Positions 15,947 to 25,352 of a DNA stretch of 64,000 nt are shown here, piece after piece. This DNA is from an uncultured Bacteroidales bacterium (GTDB lineage Bacteria > Bacteroidota > Bacteroidia > Bacteroidales > Paludibacteraceae), in contig CACYHE010000003.1 of the NCBI GenBank assembly GCA_902774185.1, forward strand, positions 75,997-139,996, written 5' to 3'. Every line of letters starts with the position of its first letter. The first letter of the stretch is position 1. The notes under the pieces are model-generated. The model did not search any database. It saw only the letters and a list, made by a program, of their open reading frames with translations, and had not been told where the DNA came from. A program made the translations under genes and the position numbers.

Positions 15947-17137
15947 TTAAACTAACGCGGCGGTGTCGGATGCAATCATGAGTTCTTCGTCGGTCGGGAT
16001 GAGACAAACGGTTACTTTCGAACCCGGCTTGGAGATAATACGCTCTTCGCCACGCACTTTGTTGGCTTCGTCATCTACCTCGATACCGAGGAAGCTGAGG
16101 CCTTTCATGATCTGGGCACGGATATACGGATCGTTCTCACCGATACCGGCGGTGAAGACGAGGATGTCGAGACCGTTCATCGCTGCGGCATAGGCACCGA
16201 TATACTTGATGGTACGATAGATGAACATCTTACGTGCGAGGTCCGCACGTTTGTTGCCGGCATTGATAGCTGCTTCGATATCACGGCAGTCGCTGGACAC
16301 GCCCGATACACCGAGCAGACCGGATTTCTTATTGACGAGGTTGTTGAATGCCGCGGTGTCGAGGTGCTCCTTATCCATAATGAAAGTAGCTGCGCCGAGG
16401 TCGAGATCACCGGCACGGGTACCCATGACAAGACCTTCCACCGGCGTGAGGCCCATGGAGGTATCTACGCTCTTGCCGTCCAAAACGGCGGTACAACTAC
16501 CACCACCTCCGATGTGGCAGGTAACAATTTTCTTGCCTTTCGGATCGACACCTAAATATTCGCATACGCGTGCGGATACGTAACGGTGACTCGTTCCGTG
16601 GAAACCGTAACGACGAATCGCATATTTCTCATAGAGTTCATACGGGATCGCGTACATGTACGCATAGTCCGGCATGGTCTGATGGAAAGCGGTGTCGAAG
16701 ACAGCAACCTGCGGTACGCCCGGCAGGATCTTCTCGATTGCATCGATACCTTTGAGGTTAGCCGGGTTATGCAGAGGAGCGAGATCGATGCATTGGATGA
16801 TCTCTGCCTTCACTTCCGGCGTGATGAGTACGGACTTGTTGAATTTCTCTCCGCCATGAACGACACGGTGACCGACTGCGTTGATCTCCTTAAGGTCTTT
16901 GAGAACGCCAATCTTGGCGTCTACGAGTTTCTCGAGGATGAGTTCGATACCTACGGTATGCTCCGGCATCGGTTTCTCGAATTTTACTTTCTCACCGTTG
17001 GGTAATTTGACTTGCAGGAAGGAGTCCGGTAAACCGATTTTCTCGATACCGCCTTGTGCCAATACCGACTTGCTCTCCATCTCAAAGAGCTTGTATTTAA
17101 TACTACTGCTACCGCAGTTAAGAACCAGAATGTTCAT
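15947..17137 (-). CDS. ackA: Acetate kinase
   Basis: 396 residues, the usual length. Begins MNILVLNCGSSSIKYKLF (phosphate-binding first strand of the ASKHA fold), contains RRYGFHGTSHRYVS with the catalytic His-Gly-Thr-Ser-His segment, CHIGGGGSC for nucleotide binding and TAGIGENDP near the C-terminus. It converts acetyl phosphate and ADP to acetate and ATP in the cytoplasm. It lies 30 bases downstream of pta on the same strand, the standard order for mixed-acid fermentation, so this organism probably makes acetate with ATP gain. Confidence 0.97.
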   Translation of the reverse strand: MNILVLNCGSSSIKYKLFEMESKSVLAQGGIEKIGLPDSFLQVKLPNGEKVKFEKPMPEHTVGIELILEKLVDAKIGVLKDLKEINAVGHRVVHGGEKFNKSVLITPEVKAEIIQCIDLAPLHNPANLKGIDAIEKILPGVPQVAVFDTAFHQTMPDYAYMYAIPYELYEKYAIRRYGFHGTSHRYVSARVCEYLGVDPKGKKIVTCHIGGGGSCTAVLDGKSVDTSMGLTPVEGLVMGTRAGDLDLGAATFIMDKEHLDTAAFNNLVNKKSGLLGVSGVSSDCRDIEAAINAGNKRADLARKMFIYRTIKYIGAYAAAMNGLDILVFTAGIGENDPYIRAQIMKGLSFLGIEVDDEANKVRGEERIISKPGSKVTVCLIPTDEELMIASDTAALV

Positions 17138-17168
17138 ATTTGTGATTTGTGATTTTAGATTTGTGATT
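17138..17168. repeat. Heptad tandem repeat ATTTGTG in the pta-ackA gap
   Basis: Units at 17138, 17145, 17152 and 17159 (ATTTGTG, ATTTGTG, ATTTTAG, ATTTGTG) fill the whole spacer from the ackA start codon to the pta stop codon. Confidence 0.92.
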
Positions 17169-18166
17169 TATTTAATCGCCTGGTTGGCAGTGATTACTAC
17201 CATTTGTACGATGTCTTGCACTTTGCAGCCACGGCTGAGGTCATTGACCGGCGCTGCGATACCTTGGAGAATCGGTCCTACAGCATCGGCTCCGCTGAAA
17301 CGCTCAACGAGTTTGTAACCGATGTTACCTGCCTGTAAATCAGGGAAGACGAGTACGTTCGCTTTGCCGGCTACCGGGCTACCCGGTGCTTTGGTTTTGG
17401 CTACGGATTCAACGAGCGCGGCGTCTGCCTGGAGTTCACCGTCCAGTTGCAGCTCCGGTGCCATCTCTTTGGCGAGACGGGTAGCTTCGGAAACCTTATC
17501 GACCAGTTCATGCTTGGCACTGCCTTTCGTGGAGAAAGACAACATCGCTACGCGTGGTTCGATACCTGCGATAGCGCGTGCTGTTTCTGCCGTGGAGACA
17601 GCTATTTCTGCCAGTTGTTTTGCATCCGGATTCGGGTTGACAGCGCAGTCCGCGAAAAGCAGGAATCCGTTCTCTCCCAGCTGTTTAGCCGGTGTGAACA
17701 TGAGGAATGCACCGCTGACGATGGAGCAACCGGGTTTGGTCTTGAGGATCTGGAAAGCGGGACGAATGGTGTCGGCTGTGGTGCCACGTGCACCGGCTAA
17801 CTCGCCGTCCGCATCACCGGCTTTGATCATCAAGCAACCTAAGTACAAAGGATCCTGTGCTTTCTTGGCCGCTTCCTCCTCGGTCATACCTTTGCTCTTG
17901 CGGAGTTCGAAAAGCAGGTTGGCATACTGAGGCATCTTCGGATCATGGATCGGATCTACGATCTTCGCCTCCGAGATATATTGGTATCCCTTCTCGGAAG
18001 CCATGCTTTTGATCGTCTGAGGGTCACCAATCAAAATAAGCTGCGCAATCTTGTCTTTCAACAAAATGTTCGCAGCCTCTAAGGTACGGGGTTCATCACC
18101 CTCCGGCAACACAATGCGCTGTGGATTTGCTTTCGCACGTGCTACCATTTGTTGTAAAATGTCCAT
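17168..18166 (-). CDS. pta: Phosphate acetyltransferase
   Basis: 332 residues, the short single-domain form. Clear family segments: RIVLPEGDEPRTLEAA at 17-32, GSAKHELVDKV, DGELQADAALV and NVLVFPDLQAGNIGYKL. It makes acetyl phosphate from acetyl-CoA and phosphate; together with the downstream ackA it forms the acetate-forming pathway. First gene of the minus-strand operon pta-ackA-GH13-ubiA-like. A -7 promoter box lies about 75 bases upstream. Confidence 0.97.
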   Translation of the reverse strand: MDILQQMVARAKANPQRIVLPEGDEPRTLEAANILLKDKIAQLILIGDPQTIKSMASEKGYQYISEAKIVDPIHDPKMPQYANLLFELRKSKGMTEEEAAKKAQDPLYLGCLMIKAGDADGELAGARGTTADTIRPAFQILKTKPGCSIVSGAFLMFTPAKQLGENGFLLFADCAVNPNPDAKQLAEIAVSTAETARAIAGIEPRVAMLSFSTKGSAKHELVDKVSEATRLAKEMAPELQLDGELQADAALVESVAKTKAPGSPVAGKANVLVFPDLQAGNIGYKLVERFSGADAVGPILQGIAAPVNDLSRGCKVQDIVQMVVITANQAIK

Positions 18167-18194
18167 AATTATATAGTGTTTTATTATTTCATAA

Positions 18195-18226
18195 GGTATC
18201 CCGGAATACCGGTATCGCGGTATCTC
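18195..18226. repeat. Octad tandem repeat GGTATCNC / GGAATACC
   Basis: Four 8-base units GGTATCCC, GGAATACC, GGTATCGC, GGTATCTC upstream of pta. A related tract with shared CGGAATACCGGTA lies at 27708-27741. Confidence 0.88.
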
Positions 18227-18239
18227 GTTAAAATCGGTG

Positions 18240-18247
18240 CAAATTTA
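18240..18247 (-). promoter_or_regulatory. -7 promoter box of pta operon
   Basis: The minus strand reads TAAATTTG here (TAnnTTTG form). A -33 TTTG candidate is the complement of CAAA at 18273-18276, at a rather long 25-base spacing, so only the -7 box is well supported. It is divergent from the OmpA-gene promoter. Confidence 0.5.
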
Positions 18248-18306
18248 CAAAAAAAAATTCATATCTGCAATACAAAGTGCAAAAAAAAATTTTTTTTACC
18301 AAAATA

Positions 18307-18338
18307 TTTGGTCATGTCAAAAAAAAGTTGTACCTTTG
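18307..18338 (+). promoter_or_regulatory. Promoter of the OmpA/LysM gene
   Basis: TTTG at 18307-18310 and TACCTTTG at 18331-18338 with a 20-base spacer, 42 bases upstream of the ATG at 18381. Confidence 0.78.
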
Positions 18339-18380
18339 CACCCGAATTGCAAATTTTGTAATCAAATAACACTTTTTCTT

Positions 18381-20156
18381 ATGAAAAAAGGTATACTTAT
18401 AGTATCATTATTGTGTATCTCCTTCTCGCTGATGGCGCAGGAGGAAGTGGCTGCAGAGCAGCAGAAAGATTCCATCAAGGGTGTACACCCGTACAAGTTG
18501 GAAGAGAATGCGAAAGGCATCAAGCCGGAGATCGCTCACTGGAGTATTATCCCGCATTTCGGATTTAGTGCCTTCGATGGTGATTTTAACACGTACACCG
18601 ATGAAATGAAGCACCGTGTAGCGGTTCCTACAGTCGGTTTGGCAGTTGAGTACAACTTCACGCCGGTATGGAACGTGGGTGTTGAGTACATGTACGACAT
18701 GTACACCGTTACGGGTAAGAGCGGTAAGGACGACAACGGTAACCCGCTGCAGAATGCGGATACGCTGTTGAACGGTCACATGCACAAAGCCGGTGCGTAT
18801 GTATCGATGGATGTGATCAACCTGTTCTTCCCCCGTGCTCAAAAGAAGATCGTATCGTTCCTGCCGTATTTCGGAGCCGGTGGTGCATGGTACAAACGTT
18901 CTGCGTACTACATGGATGACTACAGCCGTGTCACAGGAGACAACCCGACGCACCAACGCGGCAATACCGCTAATTATATCAACGCGGATGGAGATAACGC
19001 TCCGGAGTATGACAAGGACTATCGCATGATTGGTTATATCCAAGCCGGTGCTAATCTGGATTTCAACCTCAACCGTACTATCGCTTTGGGTATTCGTGCG
19101 AACTATACGTATTTCACGCGTGACTACGTGGACGGTCGTGGCTACTTCAACCATAGTGAATATACTGCAGCGTCGAAGAACAACGACGGTATTTTCGATA
19201 TCACGGCTAACCTGCGTTTCAAGTTAGAGGCTGTATCCAAATCGCACCCGCGTAACATGCCGTCTTTCGATGCATTCGACAAGTTGCTGGATGCTACCGA
19301 GCCGACTTACATGCCGCATGACACAACGATCATCATCTATCGTCATGACTCGATCATCATTCGTGAGTACGAGAAATGTAAACATCAACCGCGTATCTTC
19401 AATGTTTATTTCGACAACGACAAGTATAACTTGAAGAACGAAGCATTGACGACCATCCAAGAGGCTGCTTCCGTAATGGAGGACGATGCAAGTCTGTATG
19501 CAGTTGTTATCGGTTACTGCGACAACACAGGTTCGAAGGCTCACAACTACGAGTTGGGTGATAATCGTGCGAAGAACGTATATGAGGAGTTGAAGGAAGA
19601 GTATCAGATTCCGGCAGACCACATCTATAATGCAGGTGTAGGTAAGATCGCTGCTCGTCGTAGCACGAAGTCCTTCGGTCCGAACAGACGTGTATCCATC
19701 CACTTGGTTGACAAAGAGACGTTCGAGTTGATGAAGATGGAGTTGCAAGGTAAGAGCGAAGAGCGTAACATGGACGAGTCAGAGCCTGTAACGCTGGAGA
19801 ACTCGCAACGCGTACGTGTTCCGAAGTTGGAAGAGGCTGAAGAGCAAGAAGAGACGATACCTCTGTCCGAGACCGCTCGTAAAGAGAAAGTGAACGCATA
19901 CAAAGAGCGTACGCACGAGACCGTAGTGGTTGAGAAGGGTATGACGTTGTCTAAGTTGGCTCGTCAGTACTACAACAACACCTTGTGCTGGGTATATATC
20001 TACATGGCCAATACGGACGTAATGCCGACTCCGGACGCTTTCAAAGAGGGCATGGAGTTGAGGATTCCTGAATTGACCAAAGAGGAGATGCAGTTGGAGC
20101 CGAAGGATTGCATTCGCTTGTACAGCATCACCGCACGTGAGAATGCGAAGAAATAA
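18381..20156 (+). CDS. OmpA-family outer membrane protein with C-terminal LysM domain
   Basis: 591 residues from ATG 18381 (MKKGILIVSLLCISFSLMAQ, signal peptide); the frame is open upstream but that region holds the promoter. N-terminal half is an aromatic, alternating beta-barrel sequence (about 50-290). An OmpA-like peptidoglycan-binding domain spans about 340-446 (NVYFDNDKYNL, IGYCDNTGSKAHNYELGDNRAKNV, FGPNRRV). After an acidic linker, a LysM-like domain at about 516-568 begins VVEKGMTLSKLARQYYNN. It should tie the outer membrane to the cell wall. The CAT tRNA follows after 17 bases and probably shares its transcript. Confidence 0.9.
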   Translation: MKKGILIVSLLCISFSLMAQEEVAAEQQKDSIKGVHPYKLEENAKGIKPEIAHWSIIPHFGFSAFDGDFNTYTDEMKHRVAVPTVGLAVEYNFTPVWNVGVEYMYDMYTVTGKSGKDDNGNPLQNADTLLNGHMHKAGAYVSMDVINLFFPRAQKKIVSFLPYFGAGGAWYKRSAYYMDDYSRVTGDNPTHQRGNTANYINADGDNAPEYDKDYRMIGYIQAGANLDFNLNRTIALGIRANYTYFTRDYVDGRGYFNHSEYTAASKNNDGIFDITANLRFKLEAVSKSHPRNMPSFDAFDKLLDATEPTYMPHDTTIIIYRHDSIIIREYEKCKHQPRIFNVYFDNDKYNLKNEALTTIQEAASVMEDDASLYAVVIGYCDNTGSKAHNYELGDNRAKNVYEELKEEYQIPADHIYNAGVGKIAARRSTKSFGPNRRVSIHLVDKETFELMKMELQGKSEERNMDESEPVTLENSQRVRVPKLEEAEEQEETIPLSETARKEKVNAYKERTHETVVVEKGMTLSKLARQYYNNTLCWVYIYMANTDVMPTPDAFKEGMELRIPELTKEEMQLEPKDCIRLYSITARENAKK

Positions 20157-20158
20157 CT

Positions 20159-20170
20159 CGGATTAATCCG
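20159..20170. other. 12-bp perfect palindrome between OmpA gene and tRNA
   Basis: CGGATTAATCCG lies three bases after the stop codon and three bases before the tRNA. It could be a processing hairpin; it has no T-run and so is not a terminator. Confidence 0.5.
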
Positions 20171-20173
20171 GGA

Positions 20174-20248
20174 GGTCCCATAGCTCAGTTGGTTAGTAGC
20201 ACCTGACTCATAATCAGGGGGTCCTTGGTTCAAGCCCAAGTGGGACCA
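20174..20248 (+). tRNA. tRNA with CAT anticodon (elongator Met, or Ile2)
   Basis: Acceptor GGTCCCA (20174-20180) pairs with TGGGACC (20241-20247); anticodon stem CCTGA/TCAGG encloses CTCATAA; T-arm CTTGG/CCAAG with loop TTCAAGC. CCA is not encoded (ACGA follows). The first pair G1-C72 rules out an initiator. The D-stem GCTC/TAGC has a C13-U22 mismatch. Met versus lysidine-modified Ile2 cannot be decided by eye. Confidence 0.88.
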
Positions 20249-20250
20249 CG

Positions 20251-20282
20251 ACAGGAGGATAGTCCCGCGACTATCCTCCTGT
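20251..20282 (+). terminator. Long hairpin after tRNA, probable transcript end
   Basis: A perfect 14-bp stem ACAGGAGGATAGTC (20251-20264) / GACTATCCTCCTGT (20269-20282) with loop CCGC. There is no T-run afterwards, so it may be a processing or protective hairpin and not a true intrinsic terminator. Confidence 0.6.
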
Positions 20283-20305
20283 TCGATTAAAAAACAGCAG
20301 AATAT

Positions 20306-22264
20306 ATGAAACATCAAATCATCACTTTTTGTGTCGCCGTTGTCCTGTTGGGCGCGTGTGCGCGTACGAATAAGCAGACCATGGATACTTCTTCTCAACC
20401 GCTTGGCGTGGCGCAGGCGCGTGCGTTGTGGACACCGGAAGATGGTTCACAAGCGGAGTTTGACCAATTGGTTAACGACTATCTGTGTACGACCGACAGT
20501 GAGCGCGTGGCGCTCTTTGAGTCCTTGAGCAGGATCTTCGAGAACTGCTACCAATCCGCAGACATGCTGACGGTAGAGTTGTTACGTCCGACGCAGTTGA
20601 CGAATGCAGCGGAACCGCAAGTGCCGGATTGGATCATGTCCGGTTATAGTCCTTTAGCGCATTTCTCCGATGACATGTTCGCCAATAAGTTGGCGTTCAT
20701 CACTATTATGAACTTCCCTCATTACAGTCTGGAAGAGAAGAATACGTTAGGTGCGCACTGGACGCGACAGGAGTGGGCGTTCGCACGCATGGGTGATATA
20801 TTTACGGAACGCGTGCCTGCGCGTGCGACTGCGCACGTGGCTCAAGCGTTTGCCGATGCAGAGAACTACATCGCCGATTATAATATCTATATGGGTAATC
20901 TGCGGACGGAAGACGGTAGGCAACTGTGGCCCGAAGACAAAGTGCTGCTTAGTCACTGGAACCTGCGGGATGAGTTGAAAGCTTTGTATGGGGCGCCGGA
21001 CGGGCAGGAGAAACAGGAGATGATTTATCAGGTGATGCAACGTATCGTGGAGCAGTCGATACCTGCGCAAGCGATCAATAACCCCGATTATATATGGCAA
21101 CCGTATGCGGTTACCTTCGACGAGTCAGAACCGTACACGCGATATGAGCGCATATTGGGTAACGCGCATGCGATGTTTGAGCAAGATCCCTATTGTCCTT
21201 CTGCGCCTACGGCTATTCAGCGAAATTTCGAATCCGGTATGGAGATCCCTGCGGCAGAGTTGGACAGTCTCTTCCGGGCTTTGGTAGGTTCGGAACAAGT
21301 GCAGCAGGTAGCATCTGTCATTCGGGAACGCTTGGGTAGGGATCTTCGTCCGTACGACATCTGGTATGACGGTTTCAAGGCGCGTGCCTCGATGGATGAG
21401 GATCAGTTGTCGGTTACGACAAGGGCGTTGTATCCCGATGCCAATGCGTTTGCTGCGGATATGCCGCGTCTGCTGACGAAGATGGGTTTCTACAGCGAAG
21501 ATGCACGGGAGATTGCACGACATATTGTGGTGGAACCGGCACGCGGTTCGGGTCACGCTTGGCCTTGCTTGGGTCGCAAAGAAGATGCTCGTCTGCGTAC
21601 ACGTATTCCGGATGCGGGTATGGATTATAAGGGGTATAACATCGCCGTTCATGAGTTTGGTCACTGCGTGGAGCAGGTACTGGACATGTATCAAATCGAC
21701 TATTACATGCTCTCCGGTGTACCCAATACGGCTTATACCGAAGCATCTGCTTTCCTTTGGCAACAACGGGATTTGCGATTGTTACCTAATAACGGTGAAC
21801 GGTTAGCGGTTAGCGGTGAACGGGACGAAGTCTATGACCAATTCTGGTCCATGTATGAGATCATGGGTGTGAGTCTGGTGGACATGCAGATGTGGCAGTG
21901 GATCTATGCGCACCCGAAGGCGACGCCGAAACAGTTGTGCGAAGCGACGATGCAGATCGCCAAGGAAGTATGGAATCAGTATTACGAACCTGTCTTGGGT
22001 GAACATGACTGTATCTTGCTGGCGGTGTATAGCCATATGGTGAACGCTCCGATGTATCTGCCCAATTATCCCTTGGGACATATCGTGCAGTATCAGTTGG
22101 AGGAACATCTGGCGCAATACAATAATCCGCAAGATTTTGCACAAGAATACCGGCGTATCTACCGTTTGGGCAGGTTGACTCCTAAACAATGGATGATTCA
22201 GGCCGTTGGAGAGGCGCCTTCTATTGAACCGATTCTGCGTGCTGTGGATGCCTATAAACAATAA
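20306..22264 (+). CDS. Lipoprotein zinc metallopeptidase (HEFGH type)
   Basis: 652 residues with a lipoprotein signal (VVLLGAC, C18), so probably anchored in the outer or inner membrane. The zinc motif H449-E-F-G-H453 (VHEFGHCVEQV) is followed 26 residues later by E479 in TEASAF, a spacing close to that of M3-type thimet peptidases. The rest of the sequence is not clearly M3, so the family is open. It is the first of six plus-strand genes up to 27706 and is separated from the next by six bases. A heptad tandem repeat at 21794-21828 encodes NGERLAVSGER in its C-terminal half. Confidence 0.78.
   Translation: MKHQIITFCVAVVLLGACARTNKQTMDTSSQPLGVAQARALWTPEDGSQAEFDQLVNDYLCTTDSERVALFESLSRIFENCYQSADMLTVELLRPTQLTNAAEPQVPDWIMSGYSPLAHFSDDMFANKLAFITIMNFPHYSLEEKNTLGAHWTRQEWAFARMGDIFTERVPARATAHVAQAFADAENYIADYNIYMGNLRTEDGRQLWPEDKVLLSHWNLRDELKALYGAPDGQEKQEMIYQVMQRIVEQSIPAQAINNPDYIWQPYAVTFDESEPYTRYERILGNAHAMFEQDPYCPSAPTAIQRNFESGMEIPAAELDSLFRALVGSEQVQQVASVIRERLGRDLRPYDIWYDGFKARASMDEDQLSVTTRALYPDANAFAADMPRLLTKMGFYSEDAREIARHIVVEPARGSGHAWPCLGRKEDARLRTRIPDAGMDYKGYNIAVHEFGHCVEQVLDMYQIDYYMLSGVPNTAYTEASAFLWQQRDLRLLPNNGERLAVSGERDEVYDQFWSMYEIMGVSLVDMQMWQWIYAHPKATPKQLCEATMQIAKEVWNQYYEPVLGEHDCILLAVYSHMVNAPMYLPNYPLGHIVQYQLEEHLAQYNNPQDFAQEYRRIYRLGRLTPKQWMIQAVGEAPSIEPILRAVDAYKQ
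21794..21828 (+). repeat. Heptad tandem repeat inside the metallopeptidase gene
   Basis: Five 7-base units GGTGAAC, GGTTAGC, GGTTAGC, GGTGAAC, GGGACGA, read through in frame. Confidence 0.88.
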
Positions 22265-22270
22265 ATCGCA

Positions 22271-23815
22271 ATGATCATGAAACGATGGATGTTATTGATT
22301 GCAGCAGGATGTTTGTTTGCTGCTGTGTATGGAGAATCCGTTACTTATACGGCAGATAACACGACGGTTTTCTCCAATCCTGAGCGAGGGTTCATAACGA
22401 TGTTAGAGGGTCATCTGACCAAAAGCAAACCGTATGCCGTCAAAGGGAAAGAGAGTACGTTAGACAGCTATAAATCCAAGGAGAGTATGTCCATCGTGCT
22501 GGTGCATTACTATCTGGATAATTTTGTTTCGAAGTCCACTCTGCCGGATGCCGTTTTGAACGGTTTTGATGCGGATATGCAGGTGTTGCGCAGCAAAGGG
22601 ATGAAAGCTATCGTCCGTTTTTCGTACACCAATACAACGTACATGAACGGGGATGAGGAGTCCGCAAAGGATGCCACATGGCGGGTAGCCAAGAGTCATA
22701 TCAACCAGTATAAATCGCATTGGCAGGCGAATGCGGATGTCATCTTCTGTTTTCAAGCCGGTATCGTAGGCGCATGGGGAGAGTGGTATTTTTCCGATAA
22801 CTACGGTAACCAATCGGGTCATATCAATGATGCGCGCAGAGAGGTGATCGACTCGTTATTGTCGGCCGTACCGCATGACCGTTGTATCCAATTACGTACG
22901 CCGCTCTTCAAGACCGATTATGTCGGAGATACGGAGCCTTTGACAGCAGAAGAAGCGTATAAGGGTACGCCCAAAGCTCGTCTGGCTCAACATAACGACG
23001 CTTTTTTGTACGACTATGACAACATGGGCACTTACGAGGATACCGCTACGCAGAAGCCGTGGTTAGCGCAAGAGACGCTGTATGTGCCTATTGGCGGAGA
23101 GACCGATATCACAGAAGCGGATAAGGCACAGAAATGGGCTACGTATGAGAAGACGACGGCTGAGATGAGTCGTTTGCATTGGACGTTCATCCAAAGCGGG
23201 TATGCGGAGACGACCACGAACATGTGGCGTAATAACGGTACGTTTGAGGAGTTGAACCGCAAGATGGGTTACCGGTATCAGTTGGTGAGCGGTACGTATA
23301 GCGACCAGGTGGAGGCAGGGCATAAGATGTCGGTTAATATGCAGATCCGTAATGCCGGTTATGCACCGCTGTATAATGAGCGGCCGGTGTATCTGGTGTT
23401 GAAGAGTAATCAGAATTCAGTATTCAGTATTCAGCTCAAAGCCGATCCTCGTCGTTGGTTACCGAACGGTGTGGTATCAACCATTGATGAGCAAGTCACC
23501 GTACCGGTTACGGTACCTGCCGGCACGTATGAGTTATACCTCTATTTACCGGACGCATACCCTTCGATTGCTTCTAATCCTGCCTATGCCATTCGTTTTG
23601 CCAATGAAGGCGTATGGGAGGCCTCTACGGGTATGAATAAACTGAACGCAACGGTGACTGTTACGGAAGGACAAAATCCGCCGGAAGGACTGCAACAACC
23701 GGTAGAAGGGAAGCAAGGACAAGCTTTCGATGTGTTAGGTCGACCGGTGGATGCGGATTCGTATCAAGGTGTTGTCATCCGGAACGGACAGAAGACGATA
23801 CACGTCGGACAATAA
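22271..23815 (+). CDS. DUF4874/DUF4832 secreted protein, paralog 1
   Basis: 514 residues with a signal peptide (MIMKRWMLLIAAGCLFAAVYG). The N-terminal DUF4874-like part has NPERGF near 36-41, a (beta/alpha)-barrel-like pattern with MKAIVRFSYTNT and VGAWGEWYF, and HNDAFL further on; the C-terminal DUF4832-like part ends in a beta-sandwich (NAGYAPLYNERPVYLVLKSN). The tail FDVLGRP...GVVIRNGQK resembles a sorting tail. The Glu in GxWGEWY and the Arg, Lys and Asp motifs are shared by all three paralogs here, which suggests an enzyme, perhaps a glycosidase; no activity is known to me. Seven bases after the peptidase gene and 13 before paralog 2. Confidence 0.82.
   Translation: MIMKRWMLLIAAGCLFAAVYGESVTYTADNTTVFSNPERGFITMLEGHLTKSKPYAVKGKESTLDSYKSKESMSIVLVHYYLDNFVSKSTLPDAVLNGFDADMQVLRSKGMKAIVRFSYTNTTYMNGDEESAKDATWRVAKSHINQYKSHWQANADVIFCFQAGIVGAWGEWYFSDNYGNQSGHINDARREVIDSLLSAVPHDRCIQLRTPLFKTDYVGDTEPLTAEEAYKGTPKARLAQHNDAFLYDYDNMGTYEDTATQKPWLAQETLYVPIGGETDITEADKAQKWATYEKTTAEMSRLHWTFIQSGYAETTTNMWRNNGTFEELNRKMGYRYQLVSGTYSDQVEAGHKMSVNMQIRNAGYAPLYNERPVYLVLKSNQNSVFSIQLKADPRRWLPNGVVSTIDEQVTVPVTVPAGTYELYLYLPDAYPSIASNPAYAIRFANEGVWEASTGMNKLNATVTVTEGQNPPEGLQQPVEGKQGQAFDVLGRPVDADSYQGVVIRNGQKTIHVGQ
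23415..23434 (+). repeat. Heptad repeat ATTCAGT inside DUF4832 paralog 1
   Basis: ATTCAGT, ATTCAGT, ATTCAG, encoding part of NQNSVFSIQ. The same tract occurs at the matching place of paralog 2 (24955-24974). Confidence 0.9.
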
Positions 23816-23828
23816 AGTGCTATATACC

Positions 23829-25352
23829 ATGAAAAAAGTTCTCTTGTCTTTGGTCGCTTTATGGCTGTTGAGTACGTCTGTAGTGCTTGCAGAGAAGGTG
23901 ACGTACACGCCGGATAACAAGACGGTATTCCGTAATCCGGAACGGGGATTTACGGAAGAGTTGAGTTATAAGGTGTCGGATAGTCATCCGAATGTAGTGA
24001 AAGGCAATATCAGCAGCAGTTGGGGCGCGTCGGAGAAACGCAGTCTGGTGGTGGTATTGTATAATTTCAACAAGTTCAAGAGCAAGGATCTGTCCGATAA
24101 GGTGTTGGCCGGTTTTGATGAAGACATGCAGGAGTTACGCAAGTACGGATTGAAATGCGTACTGCGTTTTGCATATACGGAGACAGAGAACGATAAGGTG
24201 GACGCTACGCCCGAATGGGTCAAACGGCATTTGGAGCAACTCAAACCGCATTTGGCAGCTAATGCCGATGTGATTTATGTGTTGGAGGCAGGTTTTGTAG
24301 GCGTATGGGGCGAGTGGTACTACACTTCCAATTATACGAATGAGAGTCAGCATATGAATAGCAAACGGCGAAAGGTAGTGCAGTACCTATTTGATAATGC
24401 ACCGGAAGACCGGTTTATCTTATTCCGCTATTCGATGTTGAAGACCGAGTATTTCGGAGACAAGACCGCATTGAGTGCAGCAGAGGGTTTTTCAGGAACG
24501 ATGCGTGCCCGTTGGGGATGTCATAACGATGCTTTTCTCAATAACTGGGGCAATGATGGCACGTATGCCAGTACCAATAAAGACGATGACCCGGCAGTTC
24601 GTGCGTATGTAGCGCAAGAGACGTTGTATGTGCCTAATGGCGGGGAGACGAATGTGGAGAGTAGTAGTTTGGCAGAGAGCGTCTATACGAAAGCACCGGC
24701 AGAGATGGCAGAGTACCACTGGTCGTTCTGCGGTACGTCGTATGCAACGCAGGTGACCGGTCTTTGGCGCAGCAGTGGTATCTTTGATACGCTGAACGTG
24801 CATATGGGATACCGGTATAATTTGTTGGAAGGGAAGTTCGGCGATGAGGCGGCTCCAACGGGAAAGTTGAACGTGAGCATACGGCTTCGTAATGACGGAT
24901 ATGCACCGATCTATAATGAGCGGCCGGTGTATCTCGTGCTGAAGAGTAATCAGAATTCAGTATTCAGTATTCAGTTGAAGGCCGATCCGAGATGGTGGTT
25001 ACCGAACGGGAGAGTGAGTTGGATCAGTGAGCAGGTGACGATACCTGCCGACCTGCCGGAAGGTACGTATCACTTGTATCTCTATATGCCGGACAAATAT
25101 GAGGCGATCCGGGACGATGCCCGTTATGCGGTTCGGTTGGCGAATAAAAACATATGGGATGAGAATACGGGATATAATGATTTGGGCGCTGAGGTGGTGA
25201 TTTCTAACCAAGCTCCTTTGGATCCAGGCGTGTTACCGGAAGGAGTGGAGGTGGTCATTAATCAGCCATCAGTAGTCAGTCCTCGGAAAGTGATACAAGA
25301 TGGAATATTTTATATAGTAATGCCAGATGGAAAAAAACACTATTGTCTTTGA
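23829..25352 (+). CDS. DUF4874/DUF4832 secreted protein, paralog 2
   Basis: 507 residues from ATG 23829 (MKKVLLSLVALWLLSTSVVLA, signal peptide). The same layout as paralog 1: NPERGF, LKCVLRFAYTE, EAGFVGVWGEWYY, HNDAFL, GGETN and the C-terminal sandwich with RNDGYAPIYNERPVYLVL. The C-terminus reads KVIQDGIFYIVMPDGKKHYCL, the start of the shared sorting tail but lacking its final YNxxGxxx part. The last 26 bases overlap the start of the HAD gene, so the tail appears to have been cut short. Role as for paralog 1: candidate polysaccharide-active enzyme at the cell surface. Confidence 0.82.
   Translation: MKKVLLSLVALWLLSTSVVLAEKVTYTPDNKTVFRNPERGFTEELSYKVSDSHPNVVKGNISSSWGASEKRSLVVVLYNFNKFKSKDLSDKVLAGFDEDMQELRKYGLKCVLRFAYTETENDKVDATPEWVKRHLEQLKPHLAANADVIYVLEAGFVGVWGEWYYTSNYTNESQHMNSKRRKVVQYLFDNAPEDRFILFRYSMLKTEYFGDKTALSAAEGFSGTMRARWGCHNDAFLNNWGNDGTYASTNKDDDPAVRAYVAQETLYVPNGGETNVESSSLAESVYTKAPAEMAEYHWSFCGTSYATQVTGLWRSSGIFDTLNVHMGYRYNLLEGKFGDEAAPTGKLNVSIRLRNDGYAPIYNERPVYLVLKSNQNSVFSIQLKADPRWWLPNGRVSWISEQVTIPADLPEGTYHLYLYMPDKYEAIRDDARYAVRLANKNIWDENTGYNDLGAEVVISNQAPLDPGVLPEGVEVVINQPSVVSPRKVIQDGIFYIVMPDGKKHYCL
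24955..24974 (+). repeat. Heptad repeat ATTCAGT inside DUF4832 paralog 2
   Basis: Same tract and reading frame as at 23415-23434; probably inherited by gene duplication. Confidence 0.9.
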